DNA from: Stereum hirsutum FP-91666 SS1
Lineage: Eukaryota; Basidiomycota; Agaricomycetes; Russulales; Stereaceae
DNA length: 64,000 nt
NCBI RefSeq assembly: GCF_000264905.1
Contig: NW_006763133.1
Location: forward strand, 2,180,329-2,244,328
Reading direction: 5' to 3'
Of this stretch, positions 11,015 to 23,888 are shown piece by piece (positions within the stretch are counted from its first letter, which is position 1; every line of letters begins with the position of its first letter). Below the pieces are notes generated by a model, which searched no databases, was not told where the DNA came from, and saw nothing but the letters and a program-made list of their open reading frames with translations. The translations under genes were made by a program, and so were the position numbers.

Positions 11015-13199
11015 TTAGACCGTTATATCCTTTGCACTAGTACTTGAGTCCTTTCTTCGCTTGCCAGCTCCTCCCAGATTACCAACCTTTTTCAGACTAG
11101 ACGATAGGCTGCTTTTCTTCTTCTCGTGCTTCTTCTTAAACTCACCATTGGTGGAGGCCGTCTCCGAATGCTCCTCGTCACCAGCTTCAGCTTCTGGTTC
11201 TACCGTGTCGTCCTCTTCGTCTACCAGCGTAGACTCTTGGTCAACGCCAATAACCCCAGCCGTGCCACCACCACCAATCAAGCGAACAGTTGTATCAGGT
11301 TCTGTTTCCTCCTCCTGTATCTCAACTTCCTCATCTAGAATGGCTGCAGGTTCGGACACATTGTCAGAAAGAGTCGGAGGCGATGCGGCAGGTGGCGAAG
11401 AAGACAGAGGTGAAGTTGAAGGCTCTATCGGGGCAGCGACATCAAGCGCAGGGGGAGCGGAATCGGCAAGCAGATCAGTGATATCGGCAAGAGGCGCGGA
11501 TGCAGCTGGAGAGGGTGTTGGTTCGACCGACCGCGAAGAGAGAGATTCGGGTTCAGGAGACACGGGAAGCGGGATGAGCGCAGCTTCGTTTGTTGGTTGG
11601 GACGGCGTCGGCGCAGCTACTGGCGGGTTGACCTTCGATGATGCCAAACGTCTATCGTTAATCTCGCGCATCATGTGTTGCCTTCCGCTCTCAAGGTCGG
11701 TAGGTGAGGAAGCACCGGAGTCTGGGGTGGTTGGGGAGGGGATGATGTCGCTTTCGGTTGGGAGGTCCACAGGAAGAGGGGCCGGGGGCTTGGTGACGGA
11801 GATAGTGGGAACGGACTGTCGAGGCCTATGTTGTTCGACCTCTATGGGGGCAGGGATTGACTTGGGCGGGGGTTGTGCATTTTCGTGCGGCTCTTGATTT
11901 GAGAATACGGGAATGGCGACTTCAGCTCCTCCTGACCTATCCGTAGATTTAGCAAAGTCGAGGAAAACGGACTTCCTCTCCGGTGCCTATTTGAAGTTGT
12001 GTAAATACTCGATACCGAAAAGAGTAAGGATGAGCTACTAACCTTGCCCTTGTCTTTGGGCGATGGTGCCGAGAGGACCCCTGACTCCTGCCATTTCTTG
12101 AGACTCTTGTCCGCCCATGCCTCGAAGACATTCCAGCCCCGGTACTCGCCCGTCAACCTCAAGCCTGTACCCCCAGTGTCCCCATTCCCATCCCCGGTAC
12201 CACGCCCACCGAAATAGCTGTCATAACCAAGGTCATCCTCACTACCCTCCGTATCATTCTGTCCACCAAGCTCAAAACCATCTCCATTTTCTAAATCCTC
12301 AACAAAGCTCGCTAACCACTTTGCCCAGCCTCCCTGCCCGTCCCCACGCCAAAGCACGACCTTGGTGTCGAAATCACGTCCAAAAACGATGACCTGGCCG
12401 ACAGAGCCACCGTCTCCTGGGTTGAGATCCACACCCACGTAATTGCCGGCTTTGTCAGTGATGAGTGGTATCCAGCCGCGCTGCGAGTATTCCTTTCGGA
12501 TCCAATTAGGTGGGATGGATTGCATAACCTGGCGTAATTGCGAATGGCCTCCACTGTTGGGATCATCATCGACCTCCCTCCAGAACCTCCACTCCTCCAA
12601 GACCTCTTCGAGAGGAAGTAACACCAGACCGAAGAAGAGGCCCTCTGAGCACCCGGTGGAGGACTCCGGCTCTTGTCCATCTACAATGAGATACGATTCG
12701 CGGACGGCCTGAGGAAGAGCGAAGCCGAATTGCATCTCGATATCGGCGAGGTCCTGGGGGAGGATACCGTAGTTAAGGGTATCACCGAGCTCGGGATATT
12801 CGTTGAAAAGCCATGCTTTTAGACGGGTCCATGTCTGTTCTAGGGGAGGATATGATGGAAGAGGGGAGAGGGGAGCATGGTGAAGGGGCAGCAATGAAGT
12901 CGGTCGAGAGCGAGACGCGCTTGTGTTCGACAGCGATGAATACAGCGAAATAGAGGATGACGAAAGTGAGCATACCTCGTCGGTACGTAGTCATACGGAT
13001 TGTGTCCTAGGCCGGACTGAGGAGGGTAAGTGAAGGCTGCGGAGGAGTCTGGCTCTGGTGTGCCGAGCGTGTCGTGGTAGCCGTCTGCTCTCGGGCCAAA
13101 GGAGGGCGAAGGCATAGAAAAGGCCTCTTGGGTCGCAGTGAGCGCCTGAGAGCGTCTGTTGTTGGACTTTGAGCCAAACAAGGAGGCTAGCCAGCTCAT
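11015..13199 (-). CDS. knr4: Smi1/Knr4-family cell-wall synthesis regulator
   Basis: Knr4/Smi1 is a largely disordered hub protein linking the cell-integrity MAP kinase and calcineurin pathways to beta-glucan and chitin synthesis in yeast. Three exons. Exon 1 (13199-12976) encodes MSWLASLFGSKSNNRRSQ and ends YDYVPT. The first intron is 12975-12920, restoring the frame as SASRSRPTSLLPLHHAPL. The SUKH/Smi1 domain starts at LEQTWTRLKAWLFNEYPEL and includes LNYGILPQDLADIEMQFGF, the Trp-Arg-Glu region EVLEEWRFWREVDDDPNSGG, and GWIPLITDKAGNYVGVDLNP with VIVFGRDFDTKVVL. A second short intron follows KDKGK (about 11987-12042). The last exon is a Ser/Pro/Glu-rich tail ending in a Lys-rich stretch and KDITV. 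The domain match is strong; the tail is variable in the family. Confidence 0.92.
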
Positions 13200-13536
13200 T
13201 ATTTGAAAGGAATGCTAGGTGTCGTGGCCGTCGCTATCGTAGTCGGGGTCGGTCGTCGTCGTCGGTGAAGCGTGCGCTCGCTTCTGTTGTCGCAGGCCCG
13301 GTGGCACTCAAGTCCAACCCGCCTCACTTCCCTTTTTCGGTCGATCGGCGAACGCCACTCCCCTCAGCGCCGCTGCGCATGATGCGTGATGCCGCTCTCC
13401 AGCGCCACGCAGCTTACAGCACCTACCCTCGTCGACACCTTTCCAGAACGCCCTCGTTTCGACACGCTGGACTGATACGCGACAGAGTGCATCCACAAAG
13501 CATGATAGTATTACAGTCCATGATCTATGTAGTCGT
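13200..13536. other. Intergenic region between the knr4 start and the first SCOT stop
   Basis: Contains the knr4 promoter and the SCOT 3' end. A short CGTCGTCGTC-type repeat lies near 13252-13263. Nothing else recognised. Confidence 0.5.
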
Positions 13537-15891
13537 CTACTCCATCCGCCCAAGGTTTTCCGCCACCTTGAACTTCGCATCCGTCTTCGCCGTCACCTCC
13601 TCCAATGTCACTCCAGGCGCCAGCTCAATCAGCGTCATCTCACCCGCCGCACGGTCAACGTTGAAGACAGCCAACTCGGTGATGATCTGGCTCACGGCCC
13701 TAGCGCCCGTCAGAGGAAGTGTGCACTTCTGCATGAGCTTCGGGCTGCCGTCCTTCGCACAGTGCTGCATCAGAACGATGACCTTCGTGTTGTCCGGGTT
13801 CGACACGAGGTCCATGGCGCCTCCGATACCTTTCACAAGCTTGCCGGGAACCATGTAGTTCGCGATGTCTCCAGCCTGCGAGACCTGCATGGCTCCGAGG
13901 ATGGCAACGTGCAAGTGGCCGCCACGAATCATAGCGAAGGACTCAGCCGAATCTGTGACGATAACATCAGTCTCTCTGCATCCGACTCTTCTCACTAAAC
14001 ACGACGTACCGAAAGTTGAGGCACCAGGGAGCAAAGTAGCGGTCTCCTTGCCGGCGTTGATGATGTCACTACACGCACAGTGAGTCAAACGACCTACGCA
14101 CTGACGAGATCTTTCGATGGACTTACGGGTCGACTTGGTCCTTGGTGGGGTAAGGGCCCATCCCAAGAATGCCATTTTCGCTCTCAAGCCAAACCTTCAC
14201 GCCGGGTGGGAGGTGCTCAGGGACCAAAGTGGGCATACCGACACCAAGATTGATGTAGAAACTATGGTCATGACGGTCGTTGTGAGATACGGCATTGGGG
14301 GTTGTGATGAACCGGAAAAAAAACATACCCGTCCTGGATTTCCTTAGCAGCACGCTTCGCGATTCTGTGGCGGAGATCCTGAGAGGGATCACCGGCTTTG
14401 GAGGCTGATTCAGCAGTGGGTGCGAGCTTCAGAACCTCGATAGCCTTCTCGTGGGTAGCTGAATAAAACTGATTATCAGTTCTTTTTACTTCATGGAGGC
14501 CCGTTCGATCTCAACTACTCCTTTATCAATCCGAAGGCTCACCTTGAACGATGCGGTCGACGTAAATACCAGGCAAGTGAATCTCATTGGGCTCCAGAGC
14601 TCCAACGGGGACGATATGCTCAGCCTACCAATAAGGTCAGTGGCAGATCTTGGTATGATCGTTAGGTGAAACAAACCAACCTCGACGATAGTCAACTTTG
14701 CGTTCCGTGCCATGATCGCGTTGAAGTTGTTTGCCGTGTAGCTGCGAGAGCATGTTAGTATTTATGATGGGGAGGTAGAAACTAAACCTTGGGACATACT
14801 TGAAGATACAGTTACCGACTTCGTCAGCTTTGTAGGCATGGACGAACGCAACATCTCCAGCGATAGCAGGTTCCAAGATGTATTTCTTGCCATTGAATAT
14901 CCTGTCATTGTGTTTAATTATGGTACTTACTACGACGCAGTCAGACTCATAACGCACCTGGTTTCCTTTTTGTTACCGGGTATCTTAACTCCACTGTCCC
15001 AACCTCCAGAGTTGTAGCGAATAGGGATTTCTCCTGTTTCAACAGCCGTGTTTGCGCCGGTCGGAGTATAGATAGCAGGAATGCCAGAGGCGTGTGCACG
15101 CATCCTGTGATTATGTTAGGACTACCCACGAACAGCGAGGAAGTAATGAACTTTCGCATACCTCTGTAGACAGAAAAAAAATTGAAACATCAGAAACGTT
15201 CCGACGAAGTTCATGAAACGCAAGATGACGTACCTCAACGATAGTTCCTTGTGGTGCGAGTTCCAATGAAATTTCTCCCTTGAGATACATGGATTCGAAG
15301 TATTTGTTTCTGCACGGCATGAACGCATTGACATCATCATCAACGATACCAACGCCACACCGTTCCCACTCACCCTCCGAGGTAAGATATCAAGAGCTTA
15401 TCCAGCTGCTTCGACTTCAATAATCGAGCTAGAGGCATCATGACGAGATTATTAACGACATTAGGACAGGCTGATACGAACGCGATCAGACTCACCAAGA
15501 CCGTGTTCGCCGGCACCAGCATTGTTAGAGACGGCAGTCAGATTGTTGACCTCTCTTCTCTTCTCCAATGCACCGATCAACGTCTCGGGGATACCACACA
15601 ATCCGAAACCTGCTCGCGTACGGCCGCCAGGTTCCGTCAGACAATTGCATCGTCTGCGGCGCAGATAAGTCCATGAAGTGGCGTACCTCCGCTCAGGATC
15701 GTGTCTCCGCTCTTCACGTCTTTGACCGCCTCATCTGCAGAAGCCCAAACTTTCTTCTTCTTTGGAGGCTCGGCGTCGACGATGACTGAGTACAATCTAT
15801 GCCGTGGGACTGCGAATCGCCGCGGAATTGCTTGACGTGGGAGAAGGGGTAGAGCCCTGCTGTGCGGAGCCCTCACAGCACTAGACAACAT
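13537..15891 (-). CDS. Succinyl-CoA:3-ketoacid CoA-transferase (SCOT), copy 1, mitochondrial
   Basis: Moves CoA between succinyl-CoA and acetoacetate or other short acids in the mitochondrial matrix, using a covalent glutamyl-CoA intermediate. The N-terminus [20 protein letters not shown] with later Arg residues looks like a mitochondrial presequence; ATG at 15889-15891 (an in-frame ATG also lies at 15904-15906). Subunit A-like half: [66 protein letters not shown]. Subunit B-like half: [19 protein letters not shown] and [12 protein letters not shown], the latter carrying the catalytic Glu of the family ENG motif. The last exon (about 13537-13940) runs uninterrupted from [20 protein letters not shown] to VAENLGRME. 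About nine introns in the N-terminal two thirds. A paralogue lies at 21040-23412. Confidence 0.93.
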
Positions 15892-16859
15892 AGTGCCTGA
15901 AGCCAAAGATAGTCTATGCCAGCAACGACGAAGTGTGGAGGAGAAAGGCTAGATAGACAGAGACCCAAGCTGGAACTGAGTTGAGAGGAAGGAAGATGAA
16001 GGGTGCGGGGTAAACAGGACTCTCCACGCCTGGAACACAGAGCGGTCTTATAAATATGCATATCGCAAACCCGGAAGATCTGAGCCAGAACCGATCGTGC
16101 AGTGGCTACGGGTGAAATGTTCTCCGAGTCGTTGACTTCTTCGGCATTGCACGGATGATGCCTGTGAAGAAAGATCGACTCGCACGGGCCATCCAGAGCA
16201 CAAACAACGGTGTCACGGAGCGGAGAGATGGTTTGTTTGACGGAGTGGACATGTTCCTGCTGGGAAGCATGTGCTTTTTAGCCAAAAGAAGACCTGGCCT
16301 AGTTAAGGTCTGGTCCACCAGTAATTATACCCCAGGTCCAGCAAGTCTGCCGTCGAAATCCCTCGCACAGTTCAAGGAATAGAGTGACCAGGACAAAACA
16401 AACTTTCTGCAAGCATATGCAAGTAACTTGAGAACAATTATAGTCGGTCATCGGAAACAAGTCGGGGAAAGCTCCGATACTACGTTATGCTGGCGGACAG
16501 TTGGCGGACGCAGGGACCAGAGGTCGGACAGCCGTACTGCCCGACGCCGCTTGGCGCGGTTCCCCACACTTTCCACCCGTCCCCGCAACGTCCCGCGCGT
16601 TCGTCGTTCCGAAATCGACCGCGCAGTCATCGTCGGTGCGCCCCGGACATCACGGATCGCATCCGACTTTTATGTATATCATCATGAATTGAGGGACGTC
16701 CACTTGATAAACTAATGGTCTTCGAACAGGAGTATTTCATCGCAAGCGAACGTGGCACGATGCACACTGCCAGGGCCGATATGCGAATGGTACCGCGGTT
16801 CTGTTGTCTCCACAGCGTGCTCGAGTGCTGTTGTGGACTTCCCAGCATCAGCGCCAGCC
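15892..16859. other. Divergent promoter region between SCOT copy 1 and the GH35 gene
   Basis: About 970 bp. The SCOT-proximal side has a TATA-like box (16048-16056, - strand). The rest shows no supported gene; short open frames at 16428-16715 and 16752 onward have no conserved features, and the latter runs into the GH35 start. Confidence 0.5.
16048..16056 (-). promoter_or_regulatory. TATA-like box of SCOT copy 1
   Basis: TATTTATAA on the - strand, about 157 bp upstream of the ATG at 15891. Confidence 0.45.
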
Positions 16860-19800
16860 ATGAAAGTCACGGTGCTCAGCTGGCTTCTTGGTCTCTTGGC
16901 CCTGCTATTTCCGTTCACTCAGGGCTCTCACATCGCACGCTCGGCCAGCTTGACGACGCAGGTTCAGTGGGATAAGTACAGCCTCATTGTGAACGACAAG
17001 CGCATCGTTCTTTGGAGCGGCGAAGTTCATAGTACTTGCTTCCCTCCCTCCGATTTTCTCCATTCATCTGATCGTCGCTTGCACCTTCGTAGCGTGGCGT
17101 TTACCGGTACCCGACTTGTGGCCCGACATTTGCCAGAAGGCGAAAGCTGCGGGTCAGAAACACAAACACAGCTTCATATGATTGTCTCTGCTCACCCTAA
17201 CGCCTAAATCACTGTTCCCGCAGGGCTCAATGCGCTGTCATTTTATACCCATTGGGGGCTCGTGAATCCCTCTGACGGCACCCTTGACTTCGACGGCTAT
17301 CGTGCACTTCAACCGTTCTTCGACGCAGCCAAAGAAAGTGGTCTATATCTCATTGCGCGCCCTGGACCTTATATGTGAGTTCACTGAATTCGTCGCGCGG
17401 CAGCTCCGTATTGAACGATAAATATACACTCTCATTTGACAGCAATGCCGAGACCACGGCCGGAGGAATACCGGGATGGGTCACCAACATCGAGGGCGAG
17501 CTTCGAACCAACGCATCCGATTTTGTTGCAGCCTATACCCCATACTGGCGAGCTGTTGGCAAGATGTTTGCTGACAATCAAGTCAGCAACGGCGGCCCCA
17601 TTATCGCGGTACAAATAGAGAACGAGTACTATTTGAACTGGGCGGGTGATATCGACCGTACCTGTGCGTATTTCAAGTGTCCCCCTGAGCGGTCACCAGC
17701 TCTTCGGGATGCTTACTGTGTAACAAATCGCAGATATCTCGGACCTCGAGAACCAGATGCGTGAGGTCGGTGTCGATGTTCCATTCACGTTCAATGATGC
17801 ATCCCCAGAAGGCCGTCTCCTGAATGGCACAGGCGCAGTGCAACTGTACGGAGCGGTGCGTCCAATTAAATCATATCAATACATGATGGTGCTGGGTCAC
17901 TCACTGTCCACTTTTATAGGACGCCTGTAAGCCAGTGATAAAGTGTGGCGTGAACAGCTACTGACCTATATCATAGATCCGCTCGGTTTCTCCTGCAGCT
18001 CTCCGGATTCGTGGTACACAGTCGACACTCAATGGACAGCCACTGACTTCTTTGCCACGACGAGTGGTGAGTATGACGAACCGTACTTCATTCCAGAGTA
18101 TCAGATGTGAGTATCCTATATATCGAATACTCGAGATTCAGCACTGAACTCACTTCAACTTAAAAGGGGGGCTTTTGTTGGCTGGAACCAGACTGGTTCA
18201 AGTGGATGTCGTCAACTCACGGGTGCAAACTTTGAACGTGTCTTCTATCTCAACTCGCTCGCTATGAACATCAAGATGATCAACGTACGCAAACCTTTTT
18301 ATTACATGCGTCTGCTCTCGTCTCAAGCAATGTCATAGTTCTACATGTTCTTCGGTGGGACGAACTTCGGCCAAATGATGTACCCCAGTGCGATCACCTC
18401 ATACGACTACGCAGCTCCAGTCGAGGAAACTCGAGCATTGGTTCCGCACAAGTACGGGGAATTCAAGTCGCTCGGCCTTTGGCTTCGCTATGCGATCGAC
18501 TTTCCACAAACCGTGCCTGTCGGAAACGGCTCAGCAGGCTACGTGGACAACTCTGGCGTATATGTGGACGAACTCAGGAATGTTGTCAACAACGCTGGCT
18601 TTTACATCGGACGCCAAACCAATAGCTCTTCTTTCGATACCCAGACCTTCAAGTTATCGCTGTGAGTTTCCTCATCCTCTCGGCTTTCTCATCAAAGCCT
18701 CTTTTACCTGAGCATTGGTCTCATCTCTTCGAGCCTGTCTTCACCTTCTGATCGAAATTGTCTTGCTACAGAAACACTTCTCTTGGCTCTTTCACTGTCC
18801 CAAGCCTAGGAGGAAACATTACCTTCGCAGGTCGTGATTCTCGTGTCTTCATGACCGACTTTCCATTCGGGTCAAAACAGACGCTGTTGTACAGCACTGC
18901 GCCAGTGATGCTGGGAACGACCATTGGCTCCCAAGACGTCTTGGTCCTGTACGGCGAACTCGGACAGACGTTCGAGATCGCGCTCCTTGGAACGCGCGGC
19001 CAGATGAAGCCTCTTTCAGGCGCTGCTAATGTGAACATCACCACAGCCACCGAGTCGGACAAGATCATCTTGAACTGGAACAGTATCTCGACAGGGGTCT
19101 CGACGTTTAAGGTCACTTTCGCGGAAGGATCGGTCCTTGTCTTGTTCGCGGATATGCTCACGAGCTATCAGCTTTGGAACCCCACTATCACCGACTCGAG
19201 CGAACCCTTCGGTGCCTACGCGGGCTACGGAAGTACGGAGTCGGTCTTGGTCGGAGGACCGTATTTCGTTCGAGATGTGGAATTGGAAGACAAGGAGTCG
19301 ATCATCGCCTTGCGGGGAGATCTGAACGACACGGCATCCCTCTGGGTGCTTGGACCGTCACACGCAAAGGGTGTGTCCTGGAATGGTGTCTTGACCAAGG
19401 CGAAGAAGAACGCGTTTGGAGCGTGGTCCGTCGACCTGCCTGGTCCTCACTCCATCGGATCCGTGGTGACACCTCAGCTGGGCGAGTGGCGCTTTATCGA
19501 CGCGTTACCGGAAATCGAGAAGGGTTTCGATGATTCGGCTTGGACGAAGGCGGACCACGTCACTACCCTCAACCCGAACAAACCATACGATGGCAAATCC
19601 GTGCTCTATTCCCAAGATTATGGCTTCATGCAGGGTGAGTCATGGACTGTTATCATTGTTGGCCGGGTTGGCTTGGTCCTGACAGAGCCTTGTGGTAGGT
19701 AATGTCATCTATCGCGGGCATTTCAAGGCTACTGGAAAGGAAGATGAGGTCAACATATCGCTTTCGACGGGCCCTTCAGGTGCTGGGAGTGTATGGTTGA

Positions 19801-20886
19801 ACGAAGCGTTCCTCGGTAGCGGTAAGTTCATTTTGAAACCTTCGATACTGGTGCATCTTTTACTGACGGACCATGGTAGCCTATGTCGAATCAACTGCTG
19901 GGATTGAGGACGTCAATGCGACCTTCGCCATCCCTCAAGATGCGCTGAAAGTCGGGAAAGACAACGTATTGGTGAGCTACCACTTCTATCTGTGATATCC
20001 TGCGAACGAAAACTTACTCATTCACGAAAATTCAACAGACGATCCTGGCGGACCACATGGGCTTCGATCAGACAGACCAGACAATCGTCAACGGCGGTAC
20101 CCCCAACGATATCAAGTTCCCGAGAGGTATTCGCGGCTACTCTTTCTCAACCGACCTCGAGTGGAAGATCCAAGGGAACTACGGCGGCAACACGCACTTC
20201 CCCGATAGAGTGCGAGGAATTCTCAACGAAGGAGGACTCTGTGCTGAGGTATGCTCAACATATGTGACCCTTTGTTTATACTATGCTCGATGACTGATGC
20301 TATCGACCTCTCTTAGCGGGCTGGATACCATCTTCCTGGATTCGACGACTCGAAGTGGGTGAAGCGTTCGCCTTCGGAAGGATTGACGAAGCCGGGTGTG
20401 GGCTTCTTCCGTACCGAGTTTGAGCTGCACGTCCCGAAAGGCCTGGAGGCTCCTCTGAGGTGCGTACTTTTCCCAACAGCCATTCCCTCCCTCGATGCTA
20501 ATAATCCCTTTTAGTTTCGTGTACCCAGACACCACTGGCAACTATCGTTCTCAGCTTTATGTCAATGGGTCCGTCAAACGCGCATCTCTTGATCTATTAT
20601 TTGGTGGTTGATCGCATTTTCTTTCCTCCAATATTCGTATAGCTGGATGTTCGGCAAGCGAGTGGGTGCTTTAGGCCCGCAATTGGTCTTCCCAGTCCCA
20701 CCTGGAATCATCAACACCAACGGTCACAACACTGTCGCTCTCTCGCTCTGGGCACTGGACAACACGACGGACGCGAAAGTCATAGACGGTTTCTCGGTCG
20801 AACTCCTAGACGGAACATGGACGACGAGTCGGGATGCTATCGTTTCCAACAATCCCGGATGGACAACCCGGAAGGCTTCTTGTTGA
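16860..20886 (+). CDS. Secreted beta-galactosidase, glycoside hydrolase family 35
   Basis: Retaining exo-enzyme that removes terminal beta-D-galactose from plant polysaccharides and oligosaccharides outside the cell. ATG at 16860-16862 opens a signal peptide MKVTVLSWLLGLLALLFPF ending near TQGS. Then VQWDKYSLIVNDKRIVLWSG and, across an intron (17032-17092), HTWRLPVPDLWPDICQKAKA. Catalytic barrel: SFYTHWGLVNPSDG, RPGPYINAETTAGGIPGW, the acid/base in AVQIENEYYLNW, and the probable nucleophile in EYDEPYFIPEYQMGAF; MFFGGTNFGQM follows. Downstream exons 18758-19702 and after are the beta domains (jelly rolls), e.g. QLVFPVPPGIINTNGHN. The last exon ends GWTTRKASC. At least fourteen introns; about 1000 residues, the usual fungal length. 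It sits between the two SCOT copies, divergent from copy 1 and convergent with copy 2. Confidence 0.94.
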
Positions 20887-21039
20887 TGGAAAACTTTACT
20901 GTGTGCAACGATATACCCTTCGGCGAGTGACGCCGAGAGTGTCCTTTGGTTTTACTTAATCCTATTTTATACATCGAATTGTTACAATTATATAGATGAA
21001 AAGACATAGGCCATGACTAAGATACCGAGTATGTGGCAC

Positions 21040-23412
21040 TCAGTATGATCCCACTTTCTTCGCCACCTTGAAATCGGCATCGGTCTTCGCTTTGACTTCC
21101 GCTAACGAAACACCCTCGGCCAAGTCCGTCAACGTCAATTCTCCGTTCACCCTGTCGACATCGAAAGACGCGAGCTCAGTGATGATCTGGCTGCATGTCC
21201 TCGCACCCGTGAGCGGAAGAGTGCACGACTTCAGGATCTTTGATTTTCCCTATTGGTGGTCTATCGTCAGCTGCGACTCTAGCATCAAGGACGGGAGGCT
21301 ACTCAACGTATTTGTCGCAGTGCTCCAGAACAGCGATGACTCGAGTGTTATCTGGGTTGGAGACAAGGTCCATGGCGCCTCCGATGCCTGAGAATGGATC
21401 GGTCAGTCAACGGCGAGTATATGATAGTTGGGCTTCTGACCTTTGACAAGCTTTCCGGGGATCATAAAGTTGGCGATGTCACCTGCTTGGGATACTTGCA
21501 TAGCCTGTAATACGCAGGTCAATGAAAGTCTCGATAAATGGAGAAAACCGAAAAGACATACCCCGAGAATAGAGACATCGATGTGTCCTCCACGAATCAT
21601 GGCAAAAGACTCGGAAGAGTCTGCAACGCAGGAGGCCATCAGTCAGAGCCTTCAGAGTCCCGACAATTGGGACTGACCAAATACAGAGGCACCAGGCAAT
21701 AGCGTGACGGTCTCCTTTCCAGCATTGATAAGGTCACTAGCGTACGCATCAATATAATAGGCTCCTCTATGAGATTCACGAACCATGGGACTTACGCATC
21801 GAGCTCTGCCTCAGGCGGATAAGGACCCATTCCAAGAATCCCGTTCTCACTCTGAAGCCAAACGCTAACACCCTTGGGCAAATGTTCCGGCACCAGCGTG
21901 GGCATCCCAATCCCAAGATTAACATGGAACCCATCCTTCAACTCTCTGGCCGCACGTCGTGCAATACGATGACGGAGGTCCTTGGCGGGGTTCGGTGTGC
22001 CAGCTTCGGATTTCTCGGTCGCTACGGTCCTGATTTCGATTTGCTTGGGTGCGGTAGCTTTGACGATGCGGTCGACGTAGATTCCGGGTAGATGGATCGA
22101 GTTGGGGTCGAGAGAACCGACTGCGACGATGTTCTCTGCCTGGATGGAGTGCGCCATGATTCGATCAGCATGTGTGGCGTATAGGGGTTTACTCATACTT
22201 TGAGGTGCCACACACCTCGACGATGGTCAACTTCGCGTTCTTCGCCATGACGGTGCTGAAATTATTCGCCGTGTACCTGTTACATGCAACATATGAAGTC
22301 TGGTCGGAATCGTTGGACGATTCACAACCACAAACTCACCTGAAAACCGTGTTCCCGACTTCGTCTACCTTCCAAGCCCTGATGAACGCCACATCGCCAG
22401 GAATGGCCGGCTCGAGCACAAACTTCTTTCCTCCAAACTCCTTCGTCTCTTTCTTGTTCCCCGGAATCAACACGCCCTTCTCCATCCCTCCTGGGTTATA
22501 CTTGATGGGAATAGAGCCCTCCTCAACGGCCGTGTTGGCACCTGTGGGTGTGTAGAAGGCTGGGATGCCTGTTCCATGTGCGCGCATTGTCAACGTCTAC
22601 ACGAATCAACCGTGTTTGTTACGTACCCGCCGCCGCCGCCCTCATTCGTTCTACGAGCGTCCCTTGGGGGACGAGCTCTAGTGCGATATTGCCTTGGAGG
22701 TAGAGTTGCTCAAAGAATTTGTTCCTAGAATACGACGAAGTATCGAGGGTAACTTCAATAAGAACCTATCCCCAAAACCAATGAAGGCCAAGCGACGCAC
22801 CCGCCAATGTACGAAGCAATCATCTTTCCGATCTGACCGCTACGCAATAGTTTGCCTTGCACATGACACGGCATATCAACATGATGCTCTGGTATCCGAG
22901 GGTGTAACAAACATAGCAACTCACCCAGACCGTTGTCACCAGAGCCCGCATTGTTGGATACAGCGGTGAGGTTCTTGACCTCTGGTCTCTCCGCTAGGGC
23001 ACCGATGAGGGTGTCTAACCATCGCGTTGAATGCCGTGCGTCAAGCCCTCTGGAGTGAATGCTGAAGAAACGAAGATCAATACTACTCACCTGGAGTCCC
23101 GCACAGACCAAAGCCTACAAGGCGAATCCCTCTTCGTAAAAGCAGACAAAGCACTCAAGGACTGAAATAAAACGCACCTCCGCTCAGCAATGTATCCCCG
23201 CTCTTGACATCCGCTACAGCATCTGCAACCGAGTCGTAGAATTTTCTCTTCTTAGGTATCGGAGCATCAACTGGCGTACCATACGCCCTCCTTCCACCAA
23301 GTCCTACTGGGTAAGAGAAAGTTAGAAGAGCAGTGAGTTCCGAAGAAAGTCGGTAGCGCGAGCGTGCCGCCGGGACACGAGACGCGACGAGGCGCGTCCG
23401 ATTCGAGAGCAT
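21040..23412 (-). CDS. Succinyl-CoA:3-ketoacid CoA-transferase (SCOT), copy 2, mitochondrial
   Basis: Paralogue of the gene at 13537-15891 with the same expected reaction. The N-terminus [20 protein letters not shown] is Arg-rich and probably a mitochondrial presequence. Then [90 protein letters not shown] and the catalytic segment [12 protein letters not shown] with its Glu. The C-terminus ends [13 protein letters not shown]. Unlike copy 1, the last third is cut by three extra short introns, at 21505-21561 (between ILG and AMQVSQ), 21388-21440 ([12 protein letters not shown]) and 21250-21307 (CDKY/GKSKIL). The stop lies 153 bp from the GH35 stop, convergent. Confidence 0.92.
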
Positions 23413-23888
23413 GATGTTCGTTCGAGCTCAGGCTCTCGTCTAGCTCTCACTCAGACGTGGTTGGAGGCAACAATGAGGGCGATGACGGCTGTTCAGAGCG
23501 ACAGGCTTTATATTTCATGCAAGCGGGCGGCGGTGGAAGGGGCGACACCTGACCAGGAAGGCGACCGTGTCGGGCGGGTCATCACGCTTTGCCTCCATTT
23601 GGCAAGCAAGTTCGGTATGAACAGAGTCGCAGCAACGCTTCCAGTGAACCTCTGACCAAATTAGACGGTCGATGTCTCTTTCGTGCTGTGTTCGTGAGAG
23701 AATCGGCCGACGAAAACATATAAGTATGTACGAAGGACCGAGGACAACGCTGCAGAGTCCAAAGAATACATATTCCACCAATGTTCCGATATTCGTGTGG
23801 CCCAAAGCCCCTATTCTCACAGTACATACACATTTCGGAATTCCGCTGGCCCTGTTGGCGACTATCACATCTCCATCCAACCCCACCT
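23413..23888. other. Intergenic region between the SCOT copy 2 start and the twinfilin stop
   Basis: Contains the SCOT copy 2 promoter with a TATA-like box and the twinfilin 3' end. No supported gene. Confidence 0.5.
23506..23513 (-). promoter_or_regulatory. TATA-like box of SCOT copy 2
   Basis: ATATAAAG on the - strand, about 95 bp upstream of the ATG at 23412. Confidence 0.5.

Noticed and set aside
11061..11897. 278-codon + strand frame over knr4
   Set aside because: It lies opposite the Ser/Pro/Glu-rich tail of knr4 and has only low-complexity Ser/Gly/Val sequence, an antisense shadow.
13537..23412. Metabolic gene cluster of SCOT, beta-galactosidase and SCOT
   Set aside because: The enzymes act in different compartments (mitochondrion and outside the cell) with no shared substrate, and there is no transporter or regulator beside them; duplication history explains the layout better.
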